Shown here in pieces: positions 52,001 through 60,759 of a DNA stretch of 64,000 nt. The stretch lies in assembly GCA_005790545.1 (NCBI GenBank), contig SXUL01000037.1:16598-80597 (forward strand), written 5' to 3'. Every line of letters begins with the position of its first letter. Within the stretch, counting starts at the first letter, position 1. The notes below the pieces were generated by a model. The model saw only the letters and a program-made list of their open reading frames with translations. It had not been told where the DNA came from and searched no databases. The position numbers and the translations under genes were made by a program. The stretch is from Planctomycetia bacterium (GTDB lineage Bacteria; Planctomycetota; GCA-002687715).

Positions 52001-52884
52001 GCAGGAGTCTCCGCACCGAGGATGCGCGTCTGACGCTCGAGCATCAACCTCGCAAGCTTGCGCGTGAGCGGGCCCACGCGGCCATCAGCAACGGGTCGCG
52101 CATCGACGCGCGTCACGGCGAGCACGGCGCGCGTGGTGGAACTGAGAAACACCTCGTCTGCCGAACAGAGATCTTCCATGGTGAGCAACGCCTCGGTCGC
52201 ACCGACGTCCAGTTCATTGAGGATCACATCGCGCGTGACGCCTGGAAGAAGATTGAGAGTGAGTGGCGGCGTGAAGACCCGACCCTCACGCACCAACATG
52301 AGGTTCATTGAGCAAGCTTCGAGCAGCTTGCCGTCTGCACCGACGAAGATGGCCTCATCCGCACCGGATTCCTTGGCGAGACGTTTGGCCTGGATGGCTC
52401 CCAAGAGTTGGGTGGTCTTCCAGGTAGCGCGCTGCCAGCGAAAATCGGGAACAGTGATCACAGCGCAACCACTGCCGGGAATGCCGTCCACGCGGCCATG
52501 AGGAAGGTGGCGCAGTGTGCCGTAGAGCGCCGGCTGTGGAGGACGCAGCGGAAGATGGTCGCGCGGCCCTGCGCCCCCTGTCGCCTGCAAGTAGAGCAGG
52601 GCGGTGAATCCGGATTCATTTCTGGCGGAGAGAGCCCGCACCGCGCGGTCCGTGGCAACCAGCAGCGGGAGAGGATCAAGACCCACGCCCTCAACGGAGC
52701 GCGCGAAACGAGCACGGTGCTTGTCCCAATCCAGCAAGCGCCCATTCCGGCAGAGCACCACTTCGTAAGCCGACTCCGCGAAAAGGAAACCACGATCCTC
52801 CAGAGGGATGCGCGCCTGCTCAGCAGGAAGCACCTCGTCATCGACGAAGGCCCAGGCAGGCGGAAGTGTCGAGGGGGGCGGCAT
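51997..52884 (-). CDS. Class IV aminotransferase, D-amino-acid-transaminase-like
   Basis: A 295-residue fold-type IV PLP enzyme. The PLP lysine is Lys156 in ATWKTTQLLGAIQAKRLAKE; the DRGFLFAESAYEVVLC block and LLPGVTRDVIL are family-typical. The lysine context and short length look more like D-amino-acid transaminase or ADC lyase (PabC) than branched-chain IlvE. D-alanine/D-glutamate supply for the cell wall (with ddl) is one possibility. The ATG at 52884 lacks a clear ribosome-binding site; TACCAT six bases upstream could be a -10 box, giving a near-leaderless message. The stop overlaps truB. Confidence 0.78.
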   Translation of the reverse strand: MPPPSTLPPAWAFVDDEVLPAEQARIPLEDRGFLFAESAYEVVLCRNGRLLDWDKHRARFARSVEGVGLDPLPLLVATDRAVRALSARNESGFTALLYLQATGGAGPRDHLPLRPPQPALYGTLRHLPHGRVDGIPGSGCAVITVPDFRWQRATWKTTQLLGAIQAKRLAKESGADEAIFVGADGKLLEACSMNLMLVREGRVFTPPLTLNLLPGVTRDVILNELDVGATEALLTMEDLCSADEVFLSSTTRAVLAVTRVDARPVADGRVGPLTRKLARLMLERQTRILGAETPA

Positions 52885-53073
52885 GGGCTAATGGTAGCGG
52901 AGCGCCACGCAGGCAGCGTGGTTCCGGATGCGTCGAGTGCGACAACTCACGCCTTTAACCACAATGCGGAGGGCAGCTTCCGTCGCTTGCTGTTCGGGCA
53001 GGGCGCGCTAGCCCAAAGCGGCCTTGGGTGCGGGTATCCTTGTGTGGTTCAATTGGCTTGACGGGAGTCCTCC

Positions 53074-55404
53074 ATGACCAGTTTCCTACGCCTCGTATTG
53101 ATCGCAGCCTTCAGCGCAACCTCGCTTGCCGCACAATCTCACCTCATCAACGGATCGACGAACGCTCTCGTTCCGGTCAACAGCACCATGACCGCGACGC
53201 TGTCAGGTCAGCCCAACCAGTTGCACTGGTGGCTCGTGGACGTTTCGCCAGGCCCCGTCATGGTCTACGGAGTGAACATCGCTCTCGGATTCACCCCCGC
53301 GCTACTCGACCTCGGCATTGCGACGCTGGACGCCAACGGGCAGCGCTCGATCAGCGTCGGCATCGTGGATGATCCTGCGTTGCATGGGTTGAGTCTCCAT
53401 AGTTGCGCACTCTTTCTCGACCCCGCCGCTCCAGCACAGTTCACAGCCTCGAATGGTGTGAGTTTCACTTTCCTCGACGACGGTGCGAGCGCCGGTGGTG
53501 ACGCGGCCACCTTCGTGGGCGAGCCGGTCACGCTCGACGGCTCCGGCAATCTCGATCCGGGAACTCAAGCCCTGCCACCCGGCGCCAGTATCACGTGGTC
53601 TGTCATCGACGCAGGCAGCGCTCTGAACGCGCACTTCCTCGACAGCAACGCCGTGTTCCCGCAGTTCGTTGCTGACGGCCCGGGAACAGTGCTCGCGCGC
53701 TGCTATGTGCAGGGTGGTGGCGTGGCCGCGACGGATGACGTTCGCATCGATGTCTTCGCGCTCAATCTCACCTCGCCCGTGGACAACGGATTTGCCAGCG
53801 GCAGCGTTGCGGTCACTGGTCAGTTGCTGGGCGCTGCGGGGTCGGCCTTGAGTCTGGATGGGCAGGGTGTGATCCTCGCGGGCAACGGAGCGTTCTCTGC
53901 GGGCAACACGCCCCTGACGGGCCGCGTCACGGAGTTCCACTTCGTCGCCAGTGCACCGACAGGTGCCAGCGCCGGCAAGGTCATCACGGTCACGAATGGC
54001 GTCGGGCAGGCGCGCGATGGGTTCCAGACGCCTGGCGCATTCTTGCGCATCGGTGGCGTCACCTTGGACGCTCTGGAGCCACTCATCGCGCAAGCGTTGG
54101 GCGCGATCTCGCTCGACCCCATCGTGGCAGCCATTCCGCCAATCCCGGTTGTCAACACGGCCTTCTTCTCGGCCACGATCGACCCCCTTGGTGCGACCCA
54201 TGACCCGGCCGTGTTGGTGGACTTCTTTCCTTCTCCAACGGGGATCGGACTCAGCGTGACATGGAACAATGTGGTGATCACGTCCGCGATCACGGGCTCG
54301 TTCATCTTTGTACCTTATGCCGAGACGGCAACGATCAGCACCACGTCGGTCGTTCTCACTGCCGAGCTGCAGCTCACCTCCAACAGCAGCGGAGCGCTTG
54401 TGGCGAATCTCGCCAACCGCAACGCGACTCTGAACGGGTTCAGTTTCACTGTCACCGGCGCTATCGGAGGCCTGAGCCAGATAGGTCTGATCCAGACAGC
54501 AATCAGCACGGTCGTCGAACTCGCGCTGGAAACCGCTCTGGATGCGGTGCCTCTGGCCCTGAATCCGTTGCTCTCCATGATTGTCTTGCAGGCTCCTCTG
54601 CCGGGAACACCGCTGAGCATCGGCTTCCCGCTGGAGACAGTCACCTATGACCCGGCGGGCCTCGTCATTGCTACGCGCTTCCGCGCTCTCACGAACACCG
54701 TCGCTACGACAGCGCCGGACATCCCGCTCATCTGGGGTTCAACCGGTGCGACCCCGGCCTTCGGGGCGACCACTCCTGCGGCAGCACTGCCGTTCGATCA
54801 CGCTATGGGCATTTCGGACGGTGCACTGAACCAGACCCTCGCCACCCTGACGGTGGCCGGGATGCTCGACATGCCGCTCAGTCTCGCCAGCCTCAATGTG
54901 GTGGATGCTGGCACCATGGCCTTGCTTGTGCCCGGCGCGGGGTTCGAGAGCTTTGATTCCTCGACTCCCGTCTCCGCGCGGATCTCCGCGCGTGCAGCAC
55001 CGGTCGTGGAGTTCACGACGGGCACGGCACACCATGGCACAGTGCGCATTGCGCACCTGCGCCTGGAAGTCCTCGCCGGAGCGACAGGCGAAGTTCCGGT
55101 GCTCACGACTTCGGCTTCCATCACGGCCGGCATCAGCTTCTCGGCCGATCCTGTGACCGGCGTGATGACCTTCAGCGTCGCCAATGCTGCTGCGAGCGTC
55201 AGCCTGCTCGAGAACCTCGCTGGATACGACGCCAGCGGTTCCGTGGCCGCGCTCAATTCTCTCGCGCTGCTCGCTGCGCAACAGGTGCTTGCCTCGCTGT
55301 CCGGAATCGCGCTTCCCACTCTCGGCACGGCGGGCGGCATTGCCGAAGTGTCCGTGCACCCGGCGAACCCGCACCTCGCGGGCATCTACATCGACATCCC
55401 CTGA
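53074..55404 (+). CDS. Large exported protein, possible tubular lipid-binding fold
   Basis: A 776-residue protein with a signal peptide ending LAA-QS. It has very few charged residues and is rich in Ala, Val, Thr, Ser, Leu and Gly. The N-terminal part has beta-sandwich-like stretches. A PKD-like motif occurs near 155-225 (EPVTLDGSGNLDPG). The regions about 345-525 and 550-770 each alternate long amphipathic strands with an Ala/Leu-rich helix (LIQTAISTVVELALETALDA; NSLALLAAQQVLASLSGI). This pattern resembles tubular lipid-binding (BPI/TULIP-type) proteins; this is my inference, not a firm match. A GGGAG ribosome-binding site precedes the ATG. It converges on the MacB-type genes, stop to stop. 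Confidence 0.65.
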   Translation: MTSFLRLVLIAAFSATSLAAQSHLINGSTNALVPVNSTMTATLSGQPNQLHWWLVDVSPGPVMVYGVNIALGFTPALLDLGIATLDANGQRSISVGIVDDPALHGLSLHSCALFLDPAAPAQFTASNGVSFTFLDDGASAGGDAATFVGEPVTLDGSGNLDPGTQALPPGASITWSVIDAGSALNAHFLDSNAVFPQFVADGPGTVLARCYVQGGGVAATDDVRIDVFALNLTSPVDNGFASGSVAVTGQLLGAAGSALSLDGQGVILAGNGAFSAGNTPLTGRVTEFHFVASAPTGASAGKVITVTNGVGQARDGFQTPGAFLRIGGVTLDALEPLIAQALGAISLDPIVAAIPPIPVVNTAFFSATIDPLGATHDPAVLVDFFPSPTGIGLSVTWNNVVITSAITGSFIFVPYAETATISTTSVVLTAELQLTSNSSGALVANLANRNATLNGFSFTVTGAIGGLSQIGLIQTAISTVVELALETALDAVPLALNPLLSMIVLQAPLPGTPLSIGFPLETVTYDPAGLVIATRFRALTNTVATTAPDIPLIWGSTGATPAFGATTPAAALPFDHAMGISDGALNQTLATLTVAGMLDMPLSLASLNVVDAGTMALLVPGAGFESFDSSTPVSARISARAAPVVEFTTGTAHHGTVRIAHLRLEVLAGATGEVPVLTTSASITAGISFSADPVTGVMTFSVANAAASVSLLENLAGYDASGSVAALNSLALLAAQQVLASLSGIALPTLGTAGGIAEVSVHPANPHLAGIYIDIP

Positions 55405-56667
55405 TCACTCGTGTCGCAGGGCCTCGATGGGATCCATCCTCGAGGCCCTGACCGCGGGATAGAGCCCCGCGAGAACGCCGACGAGTGCGGAAATACCGAA
55501 GGCGAGCACGACACTTCCGAGGGTGACGAGCGTGCGGCTGTCCGCAACCAGCTGTTCGTGCAAGGCGGAAGCACCCACACCGCCGGCGATGCCGATCAGT
55601 CCGCCGACAACGGAGAGGATGAGCGTCTCCACGAGAAACTGCGTGGTGATGTCACGCCGACGGGCTCCCAGTGCGCGGCGGATTCCGATTTCGCGGGTAC
55701 GCTCCGTGACACTCGCCAGCATGATGTTCATGATGCCGATGCCTCCGACGAGCAGCGAGATGGCCGCAATGCTGCCAAAAAGCTGTTTCGACTTGGTGGA
55801 TTCACGCTGCGCCTCCTCGAGAAGCGCGAGCGGCACATCCACCTCATAGTCCTTGTTGGCGTGGAACCGCTCCAGCATGGCCTCTACCGCTGCGGCCACC
55901 GGCACGACGTCTTCGCTTCGCTGCAGCCGCAGCAGCACCTCGTGCAATTCGACGCGTTCGATGTCCATGGAGCCCGAGACGAATTTCACATTGCGTTCAC
56001 CGAAACGCTCCCGCACCGTCGAGAGTGGGATGTAAATCGCGCGGTCACGCTTCAGGGCTTCTCGTTCATCGCTGGTCACGGTGGGCTCGAGCACCCCGAT
56101 CACGCGATAGACCTTGGCGCCGATACGCACGGACTCGCCAAGCGGATCGCGCCAGAGAAAAAGCGTGCGCGCCGCCTCATGCCCGAGGATGGCCATGGGC
56201 GTGCAAGATTCCATTTCCACATCGGTGAACCAGCGTCCGGCCAGCAACTGGCCACGGGCCACGTCGAGATACCAAGGCACGGTTGCCATGGTCACCGTGT
56301 CCGTCCTTGATTCGCCGCTGTACACCGAACCGAACACGTCGCGCACCGGCACAATCACTTCCACTGCCGGGAAGGTCTCGCGGATACGGACCGTGTCTTC
56401 ATAGGTGAGTCCGTACACCACTTCACGCGTGCGGCTGGTGCCGGCCTTGGAGTCATCGGCCGGCTTCTTGGCGCGCAGGATGATGTTGTTCGATCCGCGG
56501 GCCTTGATGCGCTCCTGGATCTCCGCGGCCCTGCCCTCGATGACGGCGAGCATGTAGATGACCGTGCCCACGCCGATGATGATGCCGAGAGCCGTGAGGA
56601 GACTGCGTAACGGATGAAGCTTCAGGCCCTCAGCGCCAAGCCTCGAGATGCGCAAGACGCGGTTCAT
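55405..56667 (-). CDS. MacB/FtsX-type ABC transporter permease
   Basis: A 420-residue permease: an N-terminal membrane helix (LLTALGIIIGVGTVIYMLAV), then a large periplasmic domain (about 50-290, including VYGLTYEDTVRIRETFPAVE), then three C-terminal membrane helices (AAISLLVGGIGIMNIMLASV, IGIAGGVGAS, VLAFGISALVGVLAGLYPA). The FtsX-like block ERTREIGIRRALGARRRDI is present. It works as a mechanotransmission pump with the ATPase encoded just upstream, which overlaps it as ATGA. Its stop abuts the plus-strand gene. Confidence 0.92.
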   Translation of the reverse strand: MNRVLRISRLGAEGLKLHPLRSLLTALGIIIGVGTVIYMLAVIEGRAAEIQERIKARGSNNIILRAKKPADDSKAGTSRTREVVYGLTYEDTVRIRETFPAVEVIVPVRDVFGSVYSGESRTDTVTMATVPWYLDVARGQLLAGRWFTDVEMESCTPMAILGHEAARTLFLWRDPLGESVRIGAKVYRVIGVLEPTVTSDEREALKRDRAIYIPLSTVRERFGERNVKFVSGSMDIERVELHEVLLRLQRSEDVVPVAAAVEAMLERFHANKDYEVDVPLALLEEAQRESTKSKQLFGSIAAISLLVGGIGIMNIMLASVTERTREIGIRRALGARRRDITTQFLVETLILSVVGGLIGIAGGVGASALHEQLVADSRTLVTLGSVVLAFGISALVGVLAGLYPAVRASRMDPIEALRHE

Positions 56668-57350
56668 GCTCCGGCCCCGCTGTCCGACTGCACACGCCCG
56701 TCACGCATGGAAATGATGCGCCCGGCCTTGGCAGCGATGTCATCTTCGTGAGTCACCATGATGATGGTGCGGCCCTCGCGGTGCAGAACACCCAGAAGAT
56801 CCATGATCTCTTCGCCGGTCCGCGAATCGAGATTGCCCGTGGGCTCGTCCGCAAGAATGATCACGGGATTGTTCGATAGAGCCCTGGCAATGGCAACGCG
56901 TTGCTGCTGCCCACCGCTCAATTCCATGGGTCTGTGGCCGAGGCGCTGCTCGAGGCCGACACGACCAGCAAGTTCTCTCGCGCGCGCCTCACAGGTTTCA
57001 TCACTCGCGCCCATGTAAAAGAGCGGGAGCGCGATATTGCGCACGACATCGAGCGACTGGATCAGATTGAAGCTCTGGAAGATGAACCCGAGACGCTCGC
57101 TGCGAATCGCTGACAGAGCGTCATCGTCGAGCGTGGCGACGTCCTTGCCATCCAGCAGATACTGACCATTTTCCGGGCGATCGAGGCAACCGAGGAGGTT
57201 CAGCAAGGTTGATTTGCCGGAACCTGACGGCCCCATCACTGCGACAAACTCGCCCTTCTCCACTGCAAGATTCACGCCGTCCAAAGCGACAACTGTATCC
57301 TCACCCATGCGGTACGTTCGCCGCACGTCTCTGAGTTCGATGACGGGCAC
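56664..57350 (-). CDS. MacB/LolD-type ABC transporter ATP-binding protein
   Basis: A 228-residue ABC ATPase with Walker [16 protein letters not shown], the signature [15 protein letters not shown], Walker [14 protein letters not shown] and the H-loop MVTHEDDI. Subfamily traits ([17 protein letters not shown], short length) place it with MacB/LolD/FtsE-type ATPases. It powers the permease encoded directly downstream. The start is GTG, two bases after the adaptor stop, so adaptor, ATPase and permease are translated together. Confidence 0.95.
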   Translation of the reverse strand: MPVIELRDVRRTYRMGEDTVVALDGVNLAVEKGEFVAVMGPSGSGKSTLLNLLGCLDRPENGQYLLDGKDVATLDDDALSAIRSERLGFIFQSFNLIQSLDVVRNIALPLFYMGASDETCEARARELAGRVGLEQRLGHRPMELSGGQQQRVAIARALSNNPVIILADEPTGNLDSRTGEEIMDLLGVLHREGRTIIMVTHEDDIAAKAGRIISMRDGRVQSDSGAGA

Positions 57351-57352
57351 TG

Positions 57353-59104
57353 TCAGTCTTTCCCGTCGCCGCGCGCGCCCGCAGGATTGGCGCCTGCGCC
57401 CTGGCCTCCCGGCTGGCCAGCTCTGCCGCCGCGAGAACCCATGCGCTTCTTCATCTCTTCGCGCTCTTCGGGAGTCATGTTCTGCATGCGTTCGCGCATG
57501 GCCTTCTTCTGTTCTTCGGTCATCCCGCCGGAGCCGGCTCCACCACTCGGCATGTTGCCGTCATCCATGGGCCGCGCGGCGCCGCCCTGAGCGCCCATTC
57601 CACCGCCACTCGCGGGGCCCGGCTTGGCCGGCTCCGTGGAGGGTGGCTGCTCCGGATTTCCAGGCGGCGGTGCCGGCGCGCCCGTCGGCTTGTGCAGGAA
57701 CACCTCCTCATTTTCAGCGAGGCCATCCTTCACTTCCACGTTGGTTTCGTTGTGGTCACCAAGGCGCACTTCGCGCAGCTCAGGACTTCCGTCACCCTTC
57801 CGCACATACACCCAGTTGCGGCCGCCAACTTCGCGCACGGCCTGCAGTGGAATCTGCAGCGCGTTGGCGACGGTGCCGATGCCGACCACCACTTCCGCGT
57901 GCATACCGGGCTTCATGCCTTCGACGTCACCTTCGACGCGCAAGACCGTTTCGTAGACCTTGAGATCCGGGTTGAACCACGAGGACTGACTGGATGCCAC
58001 CAGTGCCACGCGATCAACGACCGCCGAGAAACTGCGCCCTGGCAGTGCATCGACCTTCAGGTGGGCGTGCTGTCCGCGTTGCAGCTTCTTCACGGCGGTT
58101 TCGTGCACATCCACTTCCACGATCATGGAGGAGAGGTCCGGGATGCGCACGATTTCTTCCTGTTCATGCACTTCCTTGCCAATGCCCATGGGTTCACTGC
58201 CACCCATGCGTCCGCGCTCCTGACGCCCGTACACCACGATGCCGTCGCTGGACGCGTTGATGACCGCCTTGCTCATCTGTGCGCTCAGTTTGTCGCGCGC
58301 ATCCTTCTCCAAGACGTGGGCCTTGCGACTCGCCGCCAGCGCATCTTCCAGTTGCTGCATCTCGCTCTTCGCCTGCTGACGCACCCGCTCCAGCGCAATG
58401 GATTTCACTTCCACATCGGCTTGCAGCTTCTTCACCTCATCAGGAGCTTCCCACTTCTGCAACTGCTCCAGGCTGCGCGTGGCGATGTCGACAGCCTCAC
58501 GCGACTGCTTCTCCATCAGTTCATCTGCTTCCAGTTCAGTCTGCGAAATGAAGGACTTCTCCTTCAGGCGCCGACTGGCGGCGGCCTGCTTCTCGGCGCG
58601 CTTCAGTTTCTCGACGGCCACCGTCAGCTCGGATTGGAGTTTCGCGATGAGCAAAGGTTGCTTGCCTTCTTCGTAGCCCTTCAGCGCGTTGATAGCCAGC
58701 TCGTGGTCCGTGCGCGCCGCCGTATCTGCTTCGGCATTCTTCTTCTTCTGCACCTCGACATCCTGCTCGGACTTGAGCAAGCCGGAGCGCGCCTTCTCGA
58801 GTTGGATTTCCTGACGATTGAGCTTGTCCTCGATGCTGGCTGCATCGAGACGCCCGATGCGGTCACCCTTCTTCACCGCAGTACCTTCGGGGATCAGTTC
58901 CAGAATCGTGGCGCGCCCTTCAATTTCGGAACGCACGACCGTCGGATTCGCGGATTGCAGTTCGCCACCTTCCTGCACAGTCACAACCAACGGGCCGCGC
59001 AGCACCTTCGCAGTGCCACCCTGCGCGGCGGCCTCATCCGGATCGCCGCAGGCGACGAACGCCAGCAGCCCCGTGAGGCACAGCACCCGGCGGGCGTCAT
59101 TCAT
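57353..59104 (-). CDS. MacA-type periplasmic adaptor lipoprotein with an unusual C-terminal tail
   Basis: A membrane-fusion protein of 583 residues: lipoprotein leader LCLTGLLAFVACGD, a biotinyl-like half-motif, then a long coiled-coil hairpin (about 85-265, KLNRQEIQLEKARSGLL; KQAAASRRLKEKSF). The beta-barrel region (GMKPGMHAEVVVGIGTVANA) and membrane-proximal domain follow. From about residue 470 there is a Pro/Gly tail with a Met/Glu/Arg-rich helix (MTEEQKKAMRERMQNMTPEE) and a Gly/Ala end, absent from typical MacA. The ATG at 59104 restores the lipobox; the frame is open to 59131. Confidence 0.88.
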   Translation of the reverse strand: MNDARRVLCLTGLLAFVACGDPDEAAAQGGTAKVLRGPLVVTVQEGGELQSANPTVVRSEIEGRATILELIPEGTAVKKGDRIGRLDAASIEDKLNRQEIQLEKARSGLLKSEQDVEVQKKKNAEADTAARTDHELAINALKGYEEGKQPLLIAKLQSELTVAVEKLKRAEKQAAASRRLKEKSFISQTELEADELMEKQSREAVDIATRSLEQLQKWEAPDEVKKLQADVEVKSIALERVRQQAKSEMQQLEDALAASRKAHVLEKDARDKLSAQMSKAVINASSDGIVVYGRQERGRMGGSEPMGIGKEVHEQEEIVRIPDLSSMIVEVDVHETAVKKLQRGQHAHLKVDALPGRSFSAVVDRVALVASSQSSWFNPDLKVYETVLRVEGDVEGMKPGMHAEVVVGIGTVANALQIPLQAVREVGGRNWVYVRKGDGSPELREVRLGDHNETNVEVKDGLAENEEVFLHKPTGAPAPPPGNPEQPPSTEPAKPGPASGGGMGAQGGAARPMDDGNMPSGGAGSGGMTEEQKKAMRERMQNMTPEEREEMKKRMGSRGGRAGQPGGQGAGANPAGARGDGKD

Positions 59105-60698
59105 CCACGAAGAGATGTCGCGAGAGTTCATGGTCCAATCCTTCCGGGGATACAGCGAGTGTCCCCGTGTCGCGGAAGAGCCTCAGCCAAGCGATGCGGA
59201 ACTCGACTGCCGCATCCACGTGGTCATTCTGTGAGCGGATCAGGGCTTCCTGAGATTCGAGATAGTCGCGCGTGATGGCGCGATCCTCCTCCAGAAGCTC
59301 CCGCGTGCTGGCCGCGCGCTGCTCCGCGAGCTTCACAGCCTCGCCAGCAATACGCCAATTGCTGCCTGCGGAGTCGAGGCGACGCAAAGCGTCACGCACC
59401 TCGAACTTCACGGTCTCGGCCAGTTCCTCTTGTGCACGCTGTGAGCGCACCAGCGAAATATCAGCACCGCGCAAGGCGAATGATTCGACATGCTTGTCGA
59501 TGCCGAGATCCACATTCAGCCCGATGGACCATGTCTCGCTGCTGCCATCAAAGCGCATGGGCTTGCCCGCTGCGCTCGGCAACGTGTATTGCGCTGACAA
59601 GTCGAGCGCCGGGAGCAACTGGTCTTCCGCCAGCAGTTGACGCCGCAGCGCATCGCTGGTGGCATCCACACTGTTCCGCAGATCGAGCCTGTTCCTGAGT
59701 CCGGCCTTGAGCGCGACCCTTTCGCCCGGGCGCCACTCATCCGCCATGCCTGAACCCAGCGAGTCCAGGTCCGGGGTGTGCAGTTTCAGGCGGACATCCA
59801 CAGGCAATCCGAGAAGCTGCTTCAGGTCATCCAGAGTGCGCTCGACGTTTTGCCGCGCCAGTACGAGACGATTCTCTCCCGTGAACACCTGCTGCCGCGC
59901 TTGCCCCACCTCGACAATGCTGATGCGGCCTTCCTCGAACAGGGATTCGTTGCGCTCCCGAGCTTTCACCAGACTGGCAACGTTCGCTTCCTCATTGGCG
60001 AGCCTCCGGGATGAGGACAACGCGAGGAGGTACGAGCTCACCACATCCACGGCAAGTCGCTGCTTGAAGCGCTCGAAGGCGCGCCATGCATAGAGCACGT
60101 CACGATCCGCCTGCGTCAAGCGTTCCTCTGCCGCATTGAGACGCGAACTCCGGAGCAGCGGCAACGCCGCACTCAGTTCGATCACGCCGTCCGTCACCAG
60201 CCCCGTGTTGTTCAGCTTCAATCCCGTCACGGCGAAGCTGGCGGCCATCTCTGCGCCTTGCTCGAACAGTTTCGAAACCCCGAAGTCCCCGCCCACATCC
60301 AGGCTGTCACCGGTCGGAGCATCCGTCTTCCCCCCACTTCCCAAGAGCTTCGGGATGAAGGCGAAGTGATGGGCTTCGGATACGTAGTCGAGTCCCGCGA
60401 GCTGCAACGCCTCCTTGGCTTGCTGCAGATCACGCGAGTTCCTCGCGGCCAACGCGAGGATGGATGAGAGTTCCAGTGCAACCTCATCAGCACGTGCGAG
60501 GCCGGTCAGAGGATCCACCAAGGATGCATAGAGCCGGTCGGCGGGAGTCTCCAGATGCAAGTCGCGTGCACTGCCGCGCCATGCCTGCTCCTTCGCCGCG
60601 AGCACCGCCAGCGCCTGCCGGTCCGCATACTCGCGCGCGCCCTCGGGTGTGGTGCATGAAAGGAGCAGCAGGAGCGGAAGGGTCGTGAGGAATCGCAT
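59097..60698 (-). CDS. TolC-type outer-membrane efflux lipoprotein
   Basis: A 533-residue outer-membrane factor. The leader TTLPLLLLLSC puts a lipobox Cys near residue 13. Two TolC repeats of coiled-coil helices are visible: ILALAARNSRDLQQAKEALQ and AYAWRAFERFKQRL-type stretches in the first half; RNRLDLRNSVDATSDALRRQ and EVRDALRRLDSAGSNWRIAG in the second. It would form the exit duct for the MacA-MacB pump encoded downstream. The ATG at 60698 is chosen for the lipoprotein leader. The stop overlaps the adaptor start by eight bases. Confidence 0.88.
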   Translation of the reverse strand: MRFLTTLPLLLLLSCTTPEGAREYADRQALAVLAAKEQAWRGSARDLHLETPADRLYASLVDPLTGLARADEVALELSSILALAARNSRDLQQAKEALQLAGLDYVSEAHHFAFIPKLLGSGGKTDAPTGDSLDVGGDFGVSKLFEQGAEMAASFAVTGLKLNNTGLVTDGVIELSAALPLLRSSRLNAAEERLTQADRDVLYAWRAFERFKQRLAVDVVSSYLLALSSSRRLANEEANVASLVKARERNESLFEEGRISIVEVGQARQQVFTGENRLVLARQNVERTLDDLKQLLGLPVDVRLKLHTPDLDSLGSGMADEWRPGERVALKAGLRNRLDLRNSVDATSDALRRQLLAEDQLLPALDLSAQYTLPSAAGKPMRFDGSSETWSIGLNVDLGIDKHVESFALRGADISLVRSQRAQEELAETVKFEVRDALRRLDSAGSNWRIAGEAVKLAEQRAASTRELLEEDRAITRDYLESQEALIRSQNDHVDAAVEFRIAWLRLFRDTGTLAVSPEGLDHELSRHLFVDE

Positions 60699-60759
60699 GT
60701 GCGCCGGGGCCGGGCAGGAGCCGGGGACAACCTTACACCAGCGCACTCGTCAGCGCGCG

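Noticed and set aside
57692..59275. A 527-codon open frame opposite the MacA-type adaptor.
   Set aside because: Rich in His, Leu and Phe from antisense reading of a Lys/Glu coiled coil, with no start signal or domain; the adaptor on the other strand is clear.
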